From contig JAJEKV010000545.1 in assembly GCA_021234155.1 (NCBI GenBank), positions 1-64,000 of the forward strand: a stretch of DNA of 64,000 bases. The letters are read 5' to 3'. Positions 34,601-46,946 of the stretch are shown here, one piece after another. Both the position numbers and the translations under genes were made by a program. The stretch comes from Isoetes taiwanensis (Eukaryota; Streptophyta; Lycopodiopsida; Isoetales; Isoetaceae). A model generated the notes under the pieces. That model ran no database searches. It had not been told where the DNA came from and was given only the letters and a program-made list of their open reading frames with translations. Positions within the stretch are counted from its first letter, which is position 1. Every line of letters starts with the position of its first letter.

Positions 34601-35750
34601 TATTTTTACCGATTTAAACTCTTCTCATATCCCTTAGTACGACGTATCTAAGATAGTCAACTCTAACCATTGGGATAGCTTGAATGCTTATCTCTGGTAA
34701 AGCATACCTAACCCAATATCTTTGTATATAAGCATATCATTATGCTTTAAACCTTGTTAAGTAATATTTCACTCGTCTTGTACAAATATTCTACTATCTT
34801 TTAATATGACATACATCTGAATATCACAATCGATATCCTCGATCTCCTCACTACTGTACTATTTGATATCCTTCCGACATCCCAGACTACTACGTTGTTA
34901 TTATGTGATAGTACCATGTGTGAGCCAACCCCAAGTCTAGACTCATAGTGATTCTTTGACATAGCCACCTATCTATATTCATACTTGCTGCAGAAGTATT
35001 TCCTCAACTTGTTTATCTAGTACCATAGACATGTTCTGGACATGTTTAACATCTAGTATAGGAACCCTTGTATTCATATGAAATGTGAACTAAAAGTTCT
35101 ATTATACACCCTTTCTTTTTCTTGTTATGTTTTACCATTAAATGGTCCTAGTATGCATATACCAACGCGGAGCTACTCCTCGGGATACACACACGATACC
35201 AAGTCTAGAGCACATTCTTCTTGGTGAGATGTTCATTGGCCACCTACCTTGTTCATACTCCAGACTTTGGTCTATTCAAAGCGTTCCTCCAAATTCTCTA
35301 TATTTGAAACGTCGTTTACAACAACTTTCAAGCACCTCTTGTCTCCCACTTGTCGTGTGGGTACATTACTTGCCTCCCTAATGTATCATTAGTTGAAGGT
35401 CAACTTTCCTTCATTTGTAGCTTTTAGATGGTTGTACCTTCTGCTAGCAAGATAAGCGTATCCACGTGGCTACGTGGTGATCTTAATTATCCATACGCTT
35501 GCATCTTTATTGCACACCTCAGGAACATCAATCTCCCTACGAAACGCAATATATGCGTAATTTTATAATCCGTAGTTTATGGATCCACATCCTCATACGA
35601 CATTATTCTCTACCTCTCCGCGAATCATACCTCCATTTAAGTAGCAATAGCTATACACTATTAGAACAACATTCTGTACCTTCACCACCATTGCCGAAAC
35701 CTACACTTTTAATCTCCCTTTCATGAGCTGGGTACTTATAATCCAGTTTC
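31660..35750. other. probably decayed gypsy internal region, no domain visible
   Basis: Lies directly upstream of DNA shared by two gypsy-derived copies (35755-37071 and 38680-39689). I found no RT, RNase H or integrase motif in any frame. It is C/T-rich on the plus strand with short frames. Assignment rests on position only. Confidence 0.3.
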
Positions 35751-35754
35751 CACC

Positions 35755-37071
35755 TTAGTCTAGTACCTCTTTAACGTGGTTTATAGTAGATAATCATAAA
35801 CCACTTCTCCGATATATGGTGCTATATCCAGTATCCTTCTACGTTGAATAGCAATATATATGCTGCATGATAAATCAATCCTCGTAATTATTAGGTCCAG
35901 TGCTTTAATCGCATAACAAACATCGTCATACCAATTTTCTCGACTATCCATCCAAAATAAGGATACCTTAATTACCACTCCTTATTCCTAACATTCAGCA
36001 CTTCTACTTCAAGTAAGAGCCGAGGACCTGGTTAACCATCATTATATAACAGCCTCAAAAAGCACCAGGCATGCTTCCGATGCTTCCGCCGTATCTGTGC
36101 GCTGTCAATGTAAGAATATCTGGACGTTTGGTAAATGTATAGACATAACCAATGAATTAATATGTGCGCTCATGAGTGTAAACTATGGTAAAGATAGAGA
36201 GTGTGAGTGTGGAAACATTAAAGATAATCGAAAGGAGAAAGCTATGTAAACACATAGTCAACTATAATAGAAGGAGATAATTATGTATATCTTACACAAA
36301 CTTCTGAGGGAATAACGAGACTTAGATTATGTTATAACAAGGTTATGAATAATAAATGATGAAGAACGTGTGTCTGTAATTAATATTAAAGTATATAGGT
36401 AAAAATGTTAGATACAGTACAATATATAATTGTATTAAAGGGTAAGTATAAATGTGAGGGGCATGTAAAACACTGAGGATAGGAACATACGAGTTGTTAA
36501 AACTGTAACAAAATAGGAAAATAAAATTTTGATACAAAATTAAATTAGTACTGGCTGTAATAAAATGAATTGCAAAGTGAAGGGAGAATATAATAGACAT
36601 ATATACAGAAGTTAATATGATTAGAATGACTTTCTACTAAACAATGCGAGATTAATAACTCCGTATTATATTAAAAGAACAAATAGAAGTTGCTTATATC
36701 TATACCTGTCTATAAAATATAATCAGTTACACGTATGTATAGAAACAATGATTTCTAAATTAGATAAACCATGAACTCATCACCACGAATGAAACAGTGA
36801 GACTTCCGCAAACCTTGACTGTTGACCTTTGACGGTCCTAAAAGATGATCATGTCTGATCTATACCTCTACCTTTTATATCCCAGAGTTATCAATTGCAC
36901 ATTGCAAGTCATTTCAAACTTAATCACTTTGAACATGACAACGTCTGTGTGACTTATAATCTCATGCTATCTCTTTAAGGAGGGGAGACTTCCTTCCAAT
37001 GTACGATGTGTTGCCCTACAATAAGAGTAGTCTTGATGCTGAGGACAGCATCATTTTTAAGATGGGGAGAA
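35755..37071 (+). mobile_element. gypsy internal 3' part with polypurine tract (copy 1)
   Basis: Matches 38680-39689 block by block, for example CACTTTGAACATGACAAC, GACTTATAATCTCA, and the end TTTTTAAGATGGGGAGAA (37054-37071), which is the polypurine tract before the LTR. A frame ending AEDSIIFKMGRM just before the LTR may be the remnant of the pol C-terminus. Otherwise it is too decayed to translate. Confidence 0.6.
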
Positions 37072-38644
37072 TGTGACGTTCCACGTATTTATACGCCTTT
37101 TAAAGTATAAATACATGACACGTCACTATAAATAATTAATGGCACATTACTTATTCATAAGCTAAGGTTAGCTATGTTAGTTATTAATTATTAAGGTGGA
37201 AACCTAACCTAAAATCCTAATTTGAATTTAGGGCTTAAACTAATACTAAAAGGGGCCAAAATATTAAATTAGTTAATATTAGCCAATCTAGAGTTGCCAC
37301 CTGGCTCAAATCGATTGGGCAAGGGAAAGTTGCTAACTTGGAACCCAAATTGGGGTTTTATACCCCCATTTGCTCGAATTCGAATTGGGGGAGGTTGGTG
37401 GAGGAGGAGCTGCTGTTCCACCCTGTTCCAGACAGAAGGATGGAGAACCAGAGAGATAGTGGATCTATCTATGATCTCGGTTAGTGCGTAGATAGCCTGG
37501 ATTCCTAGATTGTATGCTCAGAAGGTAGCTAGGATTAACTCTTGCATGAATAGATGTATGGTTAATCTCTTTTTTATGTTCTATTCGAAGCTATGGATGG
37601 ATGGATGTATAAGGATAGCTTTCTTTTTGTTCCTCCTGTGTTGTATGGGTAAAAGGGGTGTAGAGACCTAAAGGCCATCTAAAAGTAGAGATGTTCCTAG
37701 ATAGAACCCTTAAAACCCAGTAAGTGCAGCCTGTGCACAAGTGCCAACCTAGCTGAGGATGCTATGATGTGGTTCAGCACCAGATAACGAGTATGATGGT
37801 GAATCGGGGGTGGGGTCTTGCCTAGCACGGCTATAGGAATCCTACAGTGTGCTAGGCTTATAGGCAGTCACTATGTGCGGGCCGATATGGGTTTGACACT
37901 CCCTGGGTCCAGGGAGACGTGTCTATATGGACGCCCTAGACTCGAACGGGCTGGTGAGCCGGCCTTTATATTTAGGGGAGTAAGTCGGGTACGGAGTCAC
38001 TGGGGGGGCACGTGTTCTCTAGTACACCCAGGGATCTGCCATGCTCGGGAGGGAGACGCCTCTCTAACCTGCCTCATCGGACCGGGGAGATGTAACCCGG
38101 AGTAGTTCCGTAGGGTGATTCCTTGGGATTGCGTCTTCGGAGGGCTACAAGCACGTTATAGCATGATTCAGCCTATCTGCAAAGTGTGCACAGGAGGGGC
38201 AGATGGAGTGGACTACCCTAGCCATTGTCTTATGCCAGCCAACGCCATGTTATACCTCTGTCTGCTGTTATCTTGAGGCCCTGGCCGTCATTCGCCCCCA
38301 TGGAGTCTGAGCCCGGGGTAGAGCCCTTAGTTATGGTGTATTTCCTTTGTTATGTTGGTATTCTGTTGTTAGTTGTATTGATGATGATGGGCCACCCTTC
38401 ATGGTGGTATATTATTTGTCAGTATTGTTGCTAGGTGCTAACATGTATATACGCTTCCGCTATATAGGATTCCCATAGAAGGCGTGGGACGAATGACACC
38501 TCCTTGTCCTTCACCCGGACACTTGGCCATCACAAGTGGTCCGAGTCAGACGGAGGGCCTTTTCGTGGTGATGGATTTGCCATGGGAGGGGAATTTCCCA
38601 TATTTATACGATGGGAGCATCATATGGATTTGGGGAGCGTCACA
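37072..38644 (+). repeat. Ty3/gypsy-type LTR (copy 1, complete)
   Basis: Starts TGTGACG and ends CGTCACA, a perfect 7-bp terminal inverted repeat; 1573 bp, directly after a polypurine tract. A possible TATA signal lies near 37355 (GTTTTATACC). The 37,800-38,600 part is GC-richer and matches the reverse LTR near 5 kb and the shorter LTR at 39690. Confidence 0.8.
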
Positions 38645-39689
38645 CTTTTCCTATGATGGATAATTATACTTTAGCTTGTACCTTAGTACGCATAATCATA
38701 AGCCATTTCTCCGTATCCTTCTATGTTGAATGGTAGTATATATGCATTCTCATAATTATTAAGTATACCTTCCTAGGTCGCCTAAATTCCAGTGATTCAA
38801 TGGGATCATAGATATCAGGATATCCATTTTCCCCGAGTATGGATCCAAATTACGGATACATTCCCCCTCATAATTCCAAACCTTTAGCACTTCAACACAA
38901 TTACTTACGTATTTAATGGGATATCTAATGTTTCGCTTAGTCATCAGCTCCTAGTGAAACTCTGCCTAATTCAGCTTACTATGCGTATGTCGTGCTACAC
39001 TTGCTGCATACTGACTCCCACCCCACCATATCTATATGTAAACCGTTTGTGCTTGTCAATATACTTTCCTAGGAGTAGGCGTATGATTGCCACTAACGAT
39101 CTACATGGAGCTATATTACCTACCATGTCACTTAATTATTTACTTTTTCTTAGGCCACATTTCCTCCAAAATAGCTTGAACCACTAAGGTAATATTATTT
39201 TACATAATCTACCTTATTTCCTGCACTTAATCACCTAAATTAATCTCACACTTTTATTTATACGAGTACAAGTCAGTCAATTCAATCCAAAATAAGATCC
39301 TACATCTCCCGCTGTATTTAAAAGGGTTTTTATGTAATCCATGTCACCTTGAAAAGTATCTATATACTGGATATATGCCCGACGACCATTGGCCTCATTC
39401 CTTTTAATGTTTTGTTCCGTCGTCATCTCACCATAAGATTTGCATTTCGTATTCGAACATCTCCATGAATTCGTATGTTGCATTCCGCATGACATGAATT
39501 CTCTCAAACTTATGAATTGCAAATTACAAGTCATTTCAAAATTGATCACTTTGAACATGACAACTTATGTGCGACTTATAATCTCACATGACCTCTTCAA
39601 GGAGGACAGACTTGCTTCCAACACGTGATGTACTACCGAAGAGCAATAGTATTGATGTGAGGACAACATCCTTTTTAAGGTGGGGAGAA
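38645..39689 (+). mobile_element. gypsy internal 3' part (copy 2)
   Basis: A second copy of the internal sequence found at 35755-37071, ending in TTTTTAAGGTGGGGAGAA. It follows LTR copy 1 directly with no primer-binding site, so it is not the normal start of an element. The arrangement internal-LTR-internal-LTR suggests unequal recombination or two truncated insertions. Confidence 0.6.
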
Positions 39690-40242
39690 TGTGATATTCC
39701 ACATATATATATGCTATACGTACAAACATGACATGTCACCACGGGTACATAATGGTACATTGGCCATTATTGAATAAGACAAAAGGGTTAAAGTTAGCTA
39801 TATTAATTACTACCCTAGCCATTGTTCTATGCCAGCCAATGCCATTGTCATGACTCGATCTGTTGATATCTAGAGGCTCTGACCTTCAGTTGACCTCCAT
39901 GAGTCTGAGCTCAGGTCAGAACCTTCATTTCTGATGCATTTGCTATGTATATTGATATGGTGTGATATCGTCTCATTGATGGATGGGCCACACTTCGTGG
40001 TGGCATATTATTATGTATATTGTGTGGCTGGGTGCTAACATGTATATACGCTTCTGCTATATAGGATTTCCCATAGAAGGTGTGGGGCAAATGACACCTT
40101 CGTTCCCTTCAGCCAGACATTTGCCCATCATAAGTGGTCCGAGTCAGACGGAGGGCCTTTCCATGGTGATTTTGTTGCCATGGGAGGGGAATTTCCTGCA
40201 TTTATATGATGGGAGCATCGTATAGGTTCATGGAGCATCACA
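39690..40242 (+). repeat. gypsy-type LTR (copy 2, internally deleted)
   Basis: Starts TGTGATATTCC and ends GCATCACA (TGTGAT/ATCACA inverted). At 553 bp it lacks about 1 kb present in LTR copy 1: sequence jumps at about 39811 to the CCCTAGCCATTGT block (38216 in copy 1). The last 400 bases match copy 1 closely. Confidence 0.8.
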
Positions 40243-40620
40243 ATAGTTGAGCCAAGCTAGGCCTGACCATGCAACCTAATGCCATTTAAAAACCCTATAG
40301 GAACGACTAAAAAAGCAATAGTTTTTACTCAAAAGTAAAAAAAGAGGCGTGAATCTTATATAAAACATGGCACGGCCTCAAAACAACAACCATGCTATTG
40401 CAGCGATTACGGCGCGACCATATTATGCACGCTTGTGTCCTCATTGAGTAATTGCGTTTGCTTCCGATTGCAGCTACAAGGAGTCCATGGCGGCCGCATT
40501 TTTAGAACTACACGACTGCCAAAACAAGCGCGTCCACGTGACAGCAAGATGTGTCCGCGTTGAAAGTTTGGCGACCACTTGTGTGCATTATGTGGCCACG
40601 TAATGTGACAGTTGCTTCTG
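40243..40620. other. spacer, nothing recognised
   Basis: Mixed-composition DNA between the gypsy remnant and the paired elements. No gene seen. Confidence 0.4.
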
Positions 40621-41772
40621 TTCTAGAGCCTAGTTGCACTCAACAGAAACCGACAACACCAAACAACCATGCTGAATCTTAAAACACTCCCAACAAAAAC
40701 CCTCATGCCCACCGGCCTTTTTAGGTGTACACAATAACCTTTTCAGGTGTACAAGAATAATCAGCTACCATTAGACAAATCTGTGTAACAATTGATAACA
40801 AAGCTATAATGAAGATTTGTAAAGCTTCGTCTCCATCATTGGCAACGACGACCCCAACCTCGCACAAGAGGCCCCTCCCAAAGAAATCAGAGCGAGGAAT
40901 AAGTGCAGCCAAGCTAACAAACCTCGAACTATAACCTGCAAAAACCACCAATCCAAACCACCAATCCAACATCCACTGGGCACGAGGGCCCTATACCAGG
41001 CATGAGTGCCATCAAACCTATGTCACAAGGAGCAACACCCATAGCATGAGGGCTCAGGAAAAGAGGGCCACTACAGCACCAATACCTGTACTTGGCACGG
41101 GGACCACCAACCATCGTAGGAGGACTCTAGACCAAAACAATAACAAGCATAAAGGCCACCATCTCTTTGGCACAAGGACCACCACAACATTACTACAACC
41201 CTCAACGAGAGAAAGGCATGCCAAAAACGAATAATCACTCCAGAAAGGAAAGCCACTACAATAACAAAACGTAAACTTGGCAAAAAGACCGCCAGTCATT
41301 GTAAAGCGCTCAAGAACAACAATAAAAATACTAAACATATATGCTAAAATCCAAAGGGGAAAACACTACACCCCTGAATGAAAGAAAGACTTGAATACAA
41401 AGGCATGCCAGAAAAGACCACCAACCATGAAAAGAGAATCATCAAGAACATCAACACTTGGCACGAGGACCACCAACCCTTACAAAAGAACTCAAGACCA
41501 GCAACAAACCGAGCGGTGCTACTTCTGTAAAACAAAGAAATGACAACACAGAACTAGTAACCAAATAGAGGGACACCTAAGAATCATAAGGCTCGCAAAG
41601 GTACAAGAGGGTGGGAGGGGTGGGGGACAAGCGACCAAAGGAGGAGAGGCTCAAAAACGGCTGATAGAGACAAACGAGGAGGAAACACACTTAAATACTC
41701 TAGGGGGCCACGCCAACTAGCCTCAAGAAGCGGATTTATCTGCTTATCTCGAAACGCAGATAAATCATACTT
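40621..41772 (-). mobile_element. short member of a paired unclassified element family
   Basis: 1152 bp. Its left 56 bases (40621-40676, start TTCTAGAGCC) are identical to 41771-41826, and its right 149 bases (41624-41772) match 46798-46946 with two differences. The interior is unrelated to that of the neighbour. The right end holds a hairpin, GATTTATCTGC/GCAGATAAATC (41733-41743 and 41756-41766), six bases from the final TT. On the minus strand the right end has a TATA-like GAGTATTTAAG, so I call that strand the probable transcribed one. No coding domain. Confidence 0.65.
41080..41515 (-). repeat. diverged internal repeats of TTGGCACGAGGACCACCAAC
   Basis: Related units begin near 41092, 41166, 41276, 41408 and 41458 on the plus strand, each followed by a variant of CTCAAGACCAACAA 20-30 bases later. 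Spacing varies from about 50 to 130 bases. It looks like an old tandem array within the short element. Confidence 0.65.
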
Positions 41773-42837
41773 CTAGAGCCTAGTTGCACTCAACAGAAAC
41801 CGACAACACCAAACAACCATGCTGAAAAAAAAAGAGGTAGAAAAGAAAGAACTCAATGACCTCATCTCACAGAGTTCAATAACCAGCCCTAACAAGGTAA
41901 TGACAAAAGGGTTGTTATGAAGGCCAATAGCTACTCAACATCAACACTTAAGCATATACGACAAAAGAAGAAAGGATTCAATGCCACAACTTAAAACTAT
42001 AGAATCAAAGGAAACTCTCTACCAACAAGTAAAAGAGCAAGGAGCTAAGAGCAAGCGATCTACACATTAAGCATAATAGCTTTAAAACCTCCATGGTCAG
42101 AGTAAACACCCTCAAACCAACTCATTCAAGGGTCCTTGAAAGATGCAATCTTGCAATCTTAAGAGCATTTAAATCTCAAGACATCAGATTATGCTTCTCA
42201 TGTGCCAACCAATTGTTGCAAAGATGACACTAAATTGTCCCAAGCTAACAAATAATTACGCCCTATGAAATACAAAAGGGAACATCTAAACTTATAAATT
42301 CAAGAAGAGAGCATCCTTACCCTTCAAACAATGCAAATCTAAAGCATGAAAACACCACAACAAAACTTAAGAAGTTTGCAAAACCGAAAGCAACTAGACT
42401 CGCACAAAAGGACTTGCACAAATGGAAACTAACAAAAGATGAAATTATAGATCCACACATGCAAAGGAGCTCTTTCACCAAGAACTCTTTTCACCAAGAA
42501 CTTACATAATTAAAGTCAAGTAACCTCCACCAAAACATCACCAAAGTTCAAACCTAAAGGACAAACCCTAAACAATTGCTCAAGGAAAATTCAAATAATG
42601 CACCAACGCCTAGAAATCGTGAAGCTCACGCCTCGCAAATATGTGATAGAAAACATGCAAAAAGGAAAAAGTAAGACCCTGTGCGACTTCTCTTCATAGA
42701 CAAAGGCAACTTGGGGTATGGATTCAAATGTCTATTCTCTAAAAAGGAGGGAGTGCATCAAAATAGCCCACGACTATAACCCATGGCACATTTAGTGAAC
42801 ATGAAAGCTCTATAACCTCCATAGCCCTTAAAAACAC

Positions 42838-43103
42838 CATAAGCCCAAGAAAGTAAATCATACAAGGGTTCTGCCAAAGTTGCAATGCTAACATTTAAAC
42901 TAAACGCATTAAACCGACAAGATCAACCGACTCTTGTACGAGGAGTAATCTAAAAACAAAGCTGATTGACTACACCATAAGCTCCAATAAAGTAAATCAT
43001 ACAAGGGTTCCTCCAACGTTGCAAAGCTAACATTCAAACTAAATGCATTATTAAACCCACCTAGACCAACCAACTCTTGTACAGAGGAGTAATCTAAAAA
43101 AAA
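42838..43103. repeat. about 125-bp direct duplication inside the long element
   Basis: 42838-42960 and 42977-43103 share AAAGTAAATCATACAAGGGT, GTTGCAA, GCTAACATT and CAACTCTTGTAC blocks in order, about 139 bases apart. A second, longer-range repeat joins AAAGGCAACTTGGGGT near 42703 and 43561. Confidence 0.75.
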
Positions 43104-46100
43104 CAAACACTGTGATGAAAATGTGAAGCATATAGAAGAGAAATTGTGGATAGTTAGTTACACATCAACTAATCGTATGCCAATATCAACCCTCTCAAAA
43201 TCGAGCATAGCTAAATGGTAAAGATGCAAAAATCAACATACTAGGGTTCAAAAGGTCCAAATATTTAAAAAGTGACCCTACAAGAAAGGTTCAAAAACCT
43301 AGAACAGCAAATCTATTGATGTAGATGAACTCAGATTACGAGCACAACAAAGAGCCATATAATAAGATTAGGAGCCACAACATAAGATGAGACATGCATA
43401 ACAACAAACCCTAAGGCACAGTCCATAAATGTGTGAATCAAGGAAAAAGCAATTAGTAGGCAAGGACCTAGAACCATGATGTTGGTGCCCTACAAATGTG
43501 TGATACAAAAGATGCATACAAAGGAAAACTAAAACCCTATGCGACTAGATTGCTCCATATAAAAGGCAACTTGGGGTCTAGATACAAACAACTAATCCTT
43601 GGAATGGAGGGGAGTAGACCGATGCTCCGAGACCAATCTACATCAAGAATAACTTGAGACAAAGAAGGCCAGAAATACTTGCCAAGAAAGCAAAATTTTA
43701 AAAAACCAAATCGAGTGCCACTGACCAATATAATTAATCTTGAGCACCGTATGCTGACCTTAAGGTTGCATCTCAAATGAAAAAGGTAACAGCTCAATTT
43801 AAATGAAATGAACGAGGTAAAATATAGCGTCCTCCTCTAAGAACCTGTAAGTCAAAGGTGCCCCAACACCTAAGGCAGTTCAAGTGCCTCAAAAATAGAT
43901 GGATAAGAAACTTAAATTGTTCACAATAACCACGTGCATGATGCCCCAAGTGCATTCTAGATGAAGACCGCCACACTACAATATCAAAAGAACAATAAAA
44001 AGGGTGCCAAAGACAATTGGGATGAAATGCAAAGGCAAAGATACCCAAGGTAGAGTGCAAGACTGTGCATGGAAAATCACGTACAAATCATGGTAGTGCT
44101 AACACAACCACAGTATTAACCACACTACTTCAGCGGCAAATATCCACCCGAGTGCCAAATAAACAAAAATGAAACCAACAATCAAGCTAGTCAAGAAAGT
44201 TAAACTGAAACAACATCATAGTGACGCACTCTAATGACACTTAAAAATGCACTCTAATGACACGTAAAATGCACTGCAAAATGCAAATACAGCCCACATA
44301 TTGCTCCACAAATACAAGGCACGGATTGCATAACTGGTACCACAAACTTGAAAACTTGGATCCCGTAAAGCCTCAACCCAAGAGCCACTTGCAGAATTAC
44401 TAGACCTAACAGAAGCATTTGCCCGACAACCGCCAATTTGCTACAACATGATTTTACACCTAGTTTGAAATAAAACTTTATGGCCCGTGCCAGGTTGGAA
44501 TGACCTTGTACTTGTCTTACCAAAACTAAAGCATCTCAAGCTCCCAACAAAGCAAGGGACACATCTATGTCAACAGGCTTATAGGATTCTCGCTTCCCAT
44601 TTGTCAAGATTAAATGCTAAATCGCAAACTTGAATTGTGCAAAAGTACTTAGACTCCAAGGAAACGAAAAGATGGTAGCTTAAGAGGATGCACTAAAATA
44701 GAACAACCGTGCCATGAGGCTATAAACAAAATATTTTCTATATTCCAATGGCTCAAAACTAGAGGTCGCCATAAGAGCTTCCCAAAGACAAAATGTGACC
44801 ATATACGTAAGCGAGGAATCTATAGAACACTTGCATAACATTGATCACAATAGGAGTGGATCAACAAAAATGCTACAAACCCAAATTGAAGCTTGATTTA
44901 GGATGGCTAGACGGAAGGATGTAAAAAGTCGTCTTGAGCTAAGAGGCAACTTTGCGCAGAACACGCCTAAAAATATACAGCCACCACCAGCTAGGGAATG
45001 AGTGCATGGATAGCAATAGTTACCCCCTGAATAGGTCAGCAACTCAAACAGAAAAAAACAAAAAGTCAAGTGTACTTTTAATAAAGAGACAAAGAACCAA
45101 ATAGTCAAATTCACATGTATCTTGTGCCGATCCATAAAAAACTGGCCCAAAGACTTGTCGAATTCTAGAGAAATGTACATGAGCTCATAACTAGACAAAG
45201 GTACTCGGGTAAAAAATTCTACAAGTGCTACTAGAATCAGAATTCTATACTCCAGTGGCAACCCATATACGGTCGTTACTGCTTGTTTAACAGCAGTTAC
45301 TACAGGAGAAGGAAGAAAGAAAAGGACTTCAAACCTGAACAAGCATGAAAACCATACCATAACCATGACAATCTTAGCCGAGCTTAGTAAACTAGCAGAG
45401 GTCAAGAGCCGAAAGCGTGAGACTGGTCCAATGACAATCTATTGGAAAGGAATACCCAACCATAGCAAAATACAAGCTCTTGTTTAATGTGCAAAGCTCA
45501 ATCTTACAGTGACATGAAAAGTCTGCGTAGAAAAAGAGGTTCAAAGCCAAATGCCAGATCAGAATAGTCTACCTTCTAACCGCTCAAAACGCTTTGATCC
45601 CAACGATTATCCCGAGTAGAATTTCCGCCTATCTCAGATCGATTCGGTAACCGAGCAGCCGGGACAAAACCAACGGGTCTCTGCGATCCATGGTTAGCAA
45701 AACCATCATAGAAAGATGGAAGATAAATCAACCTGCAGTTTATCTACAACAACGGCAACAGGAAACGAATTCAATGCAAAGGAATGAGAACAAAGATCTC
45801 TAAGCAGAAGCTCAAACATACTATGGATTGGGCCAAGCGGATTAGTCATGCCCGAAGGGGCTACAGAGCCTACAGATTCAAGGGGAGAGCTGGGAAAACT
45901 GTGAATCAGCAAAGAATAGAGCAAGGTATGGCTCAATCTGCTCAAAACAGTGCTGCAACAGTAAAAAAAGAGCAATAGAAAACAAACCAGCACACGGACC
46001 GAATGGATCCCAAATAAGCTCAATTGCAACCGGTATGAGCGGTGCCACTGCAGGAAAAAACCGAGAACCCGCCGCTCCGGCCGCTATGCACTGATGCTAG

Positions 46101-46860
46101 GCTGCCAAGGTAACAACCATCTACAACAAAATAACCTCGCCAAAAGGATCCCGGCCAACTCGAGGAACCGCCTAACGCTGCCGTGCCAAGCGTGCCGGAT
46201 CCGGAACCAAGCTGTGGGAGGGAAAAATCAAAATCGGCCCCCGAGCAGCCTAAGCAAAGACCACTCCCGCCGCGGAAGGTTAGGGTGAGACGCCAACCCG
46301 CCCAAACCGCTCCAACAGCGGAATCCAACGGAGAACAAACGATCGTAAGGCCGCAGGAAGGTAGACTACTCGCATGGCAAAATCGAAACAAGAAAAACGG
46401 CCCTGGAGGGCAACAAACAAAGAAAACTAAGTTAGAGGGGACTCATACGCCACTAGAAGAAACCTCGCAACCTAAACCTCAAGTTAGCAAAATCCGCTAG
46501 ATCCTCTCCGCCCGAAGAACAACCGGCAGCCTAATCTGCAGAGGGCTCAACGCCAAACACCGAAAAGGTCCAAACCGCACTTACGGCAAAGCATGCATAA
46601 CAAGCCGCATCCGAGACCACCAAAACACTCACTAACCCTCCATAGTCCCGTAGCCGGGAGGGCCATAGGAAGGCGATCTCCAACACGAGGCACCAAAGAA
46701 AACCCTACGTAAGAACAACAACGCATTCGAAAGGAGTGCTACCGTCACAAACTGGTAGGTGGACAACTCCAAGAGAGGGGGCGACGAAGGGAGAGACGGG
46801 ACAAGCGACCAAAGGAGGAGAGGCTCGAAAACGGCTGATAGAGACAAACGAGGAGGAAAC

Positions 46861-46873
46861 ACACTTAAATACT
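46861..46873 (-). promoter_or_regulatory. TATA-like motif in the element right end
   Basis: The minus strand reads GAGTATTTAAGTG, kept unchanged in the other copy (41687-41699). A C/T-rich leader-like sequence follows. Suggests transcription toward lower coordinates. Confidence 0.35.
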
Positions 46874-46946
46874 CTAGGAGGCCACGCCAACTAGCCTCAA
46901 GAAGCGGATTTATCTGCTTATCTCGAAACGCAGATAAATCATACTT

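Larger units (their letters stand above)
41771..46946 (-). mobile_element. long member of the paired unclassified element family
   Basis: 5176 bp, sharing a 56-bp left end and 149-bp right end with its neighbour, and joined to it at a shared TT (41771-41772). The right-end hairpin is at 46907-46917 and 46930-46940. Near the right end (45.9-46.9 kb) the sequence is GC-rich with CpG, unlike the AT-rich rest. Minus-strand frames there (46020-46391, 46632-46961) are low-complexity and lack domains. No RT, transposase, Rep or helicase motif was seen. It may be a non-autonomous or captured-sequence element. Confidence 0.6.

Noticed and set aside
45784-46500. Basic, Gln-rich plus frames in the GC-rich end of the long element
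   Set aside because: They mirror low-complexity DNA on the opposite strand and have no domain.
40621-46946. LTR retrotransposon reading of the paired elements
   Set aside because: The shared ends do not enclose one internal region in the LTR-internal-LTR order, and no primer-binding site, polypurine tract or pol motif is present.
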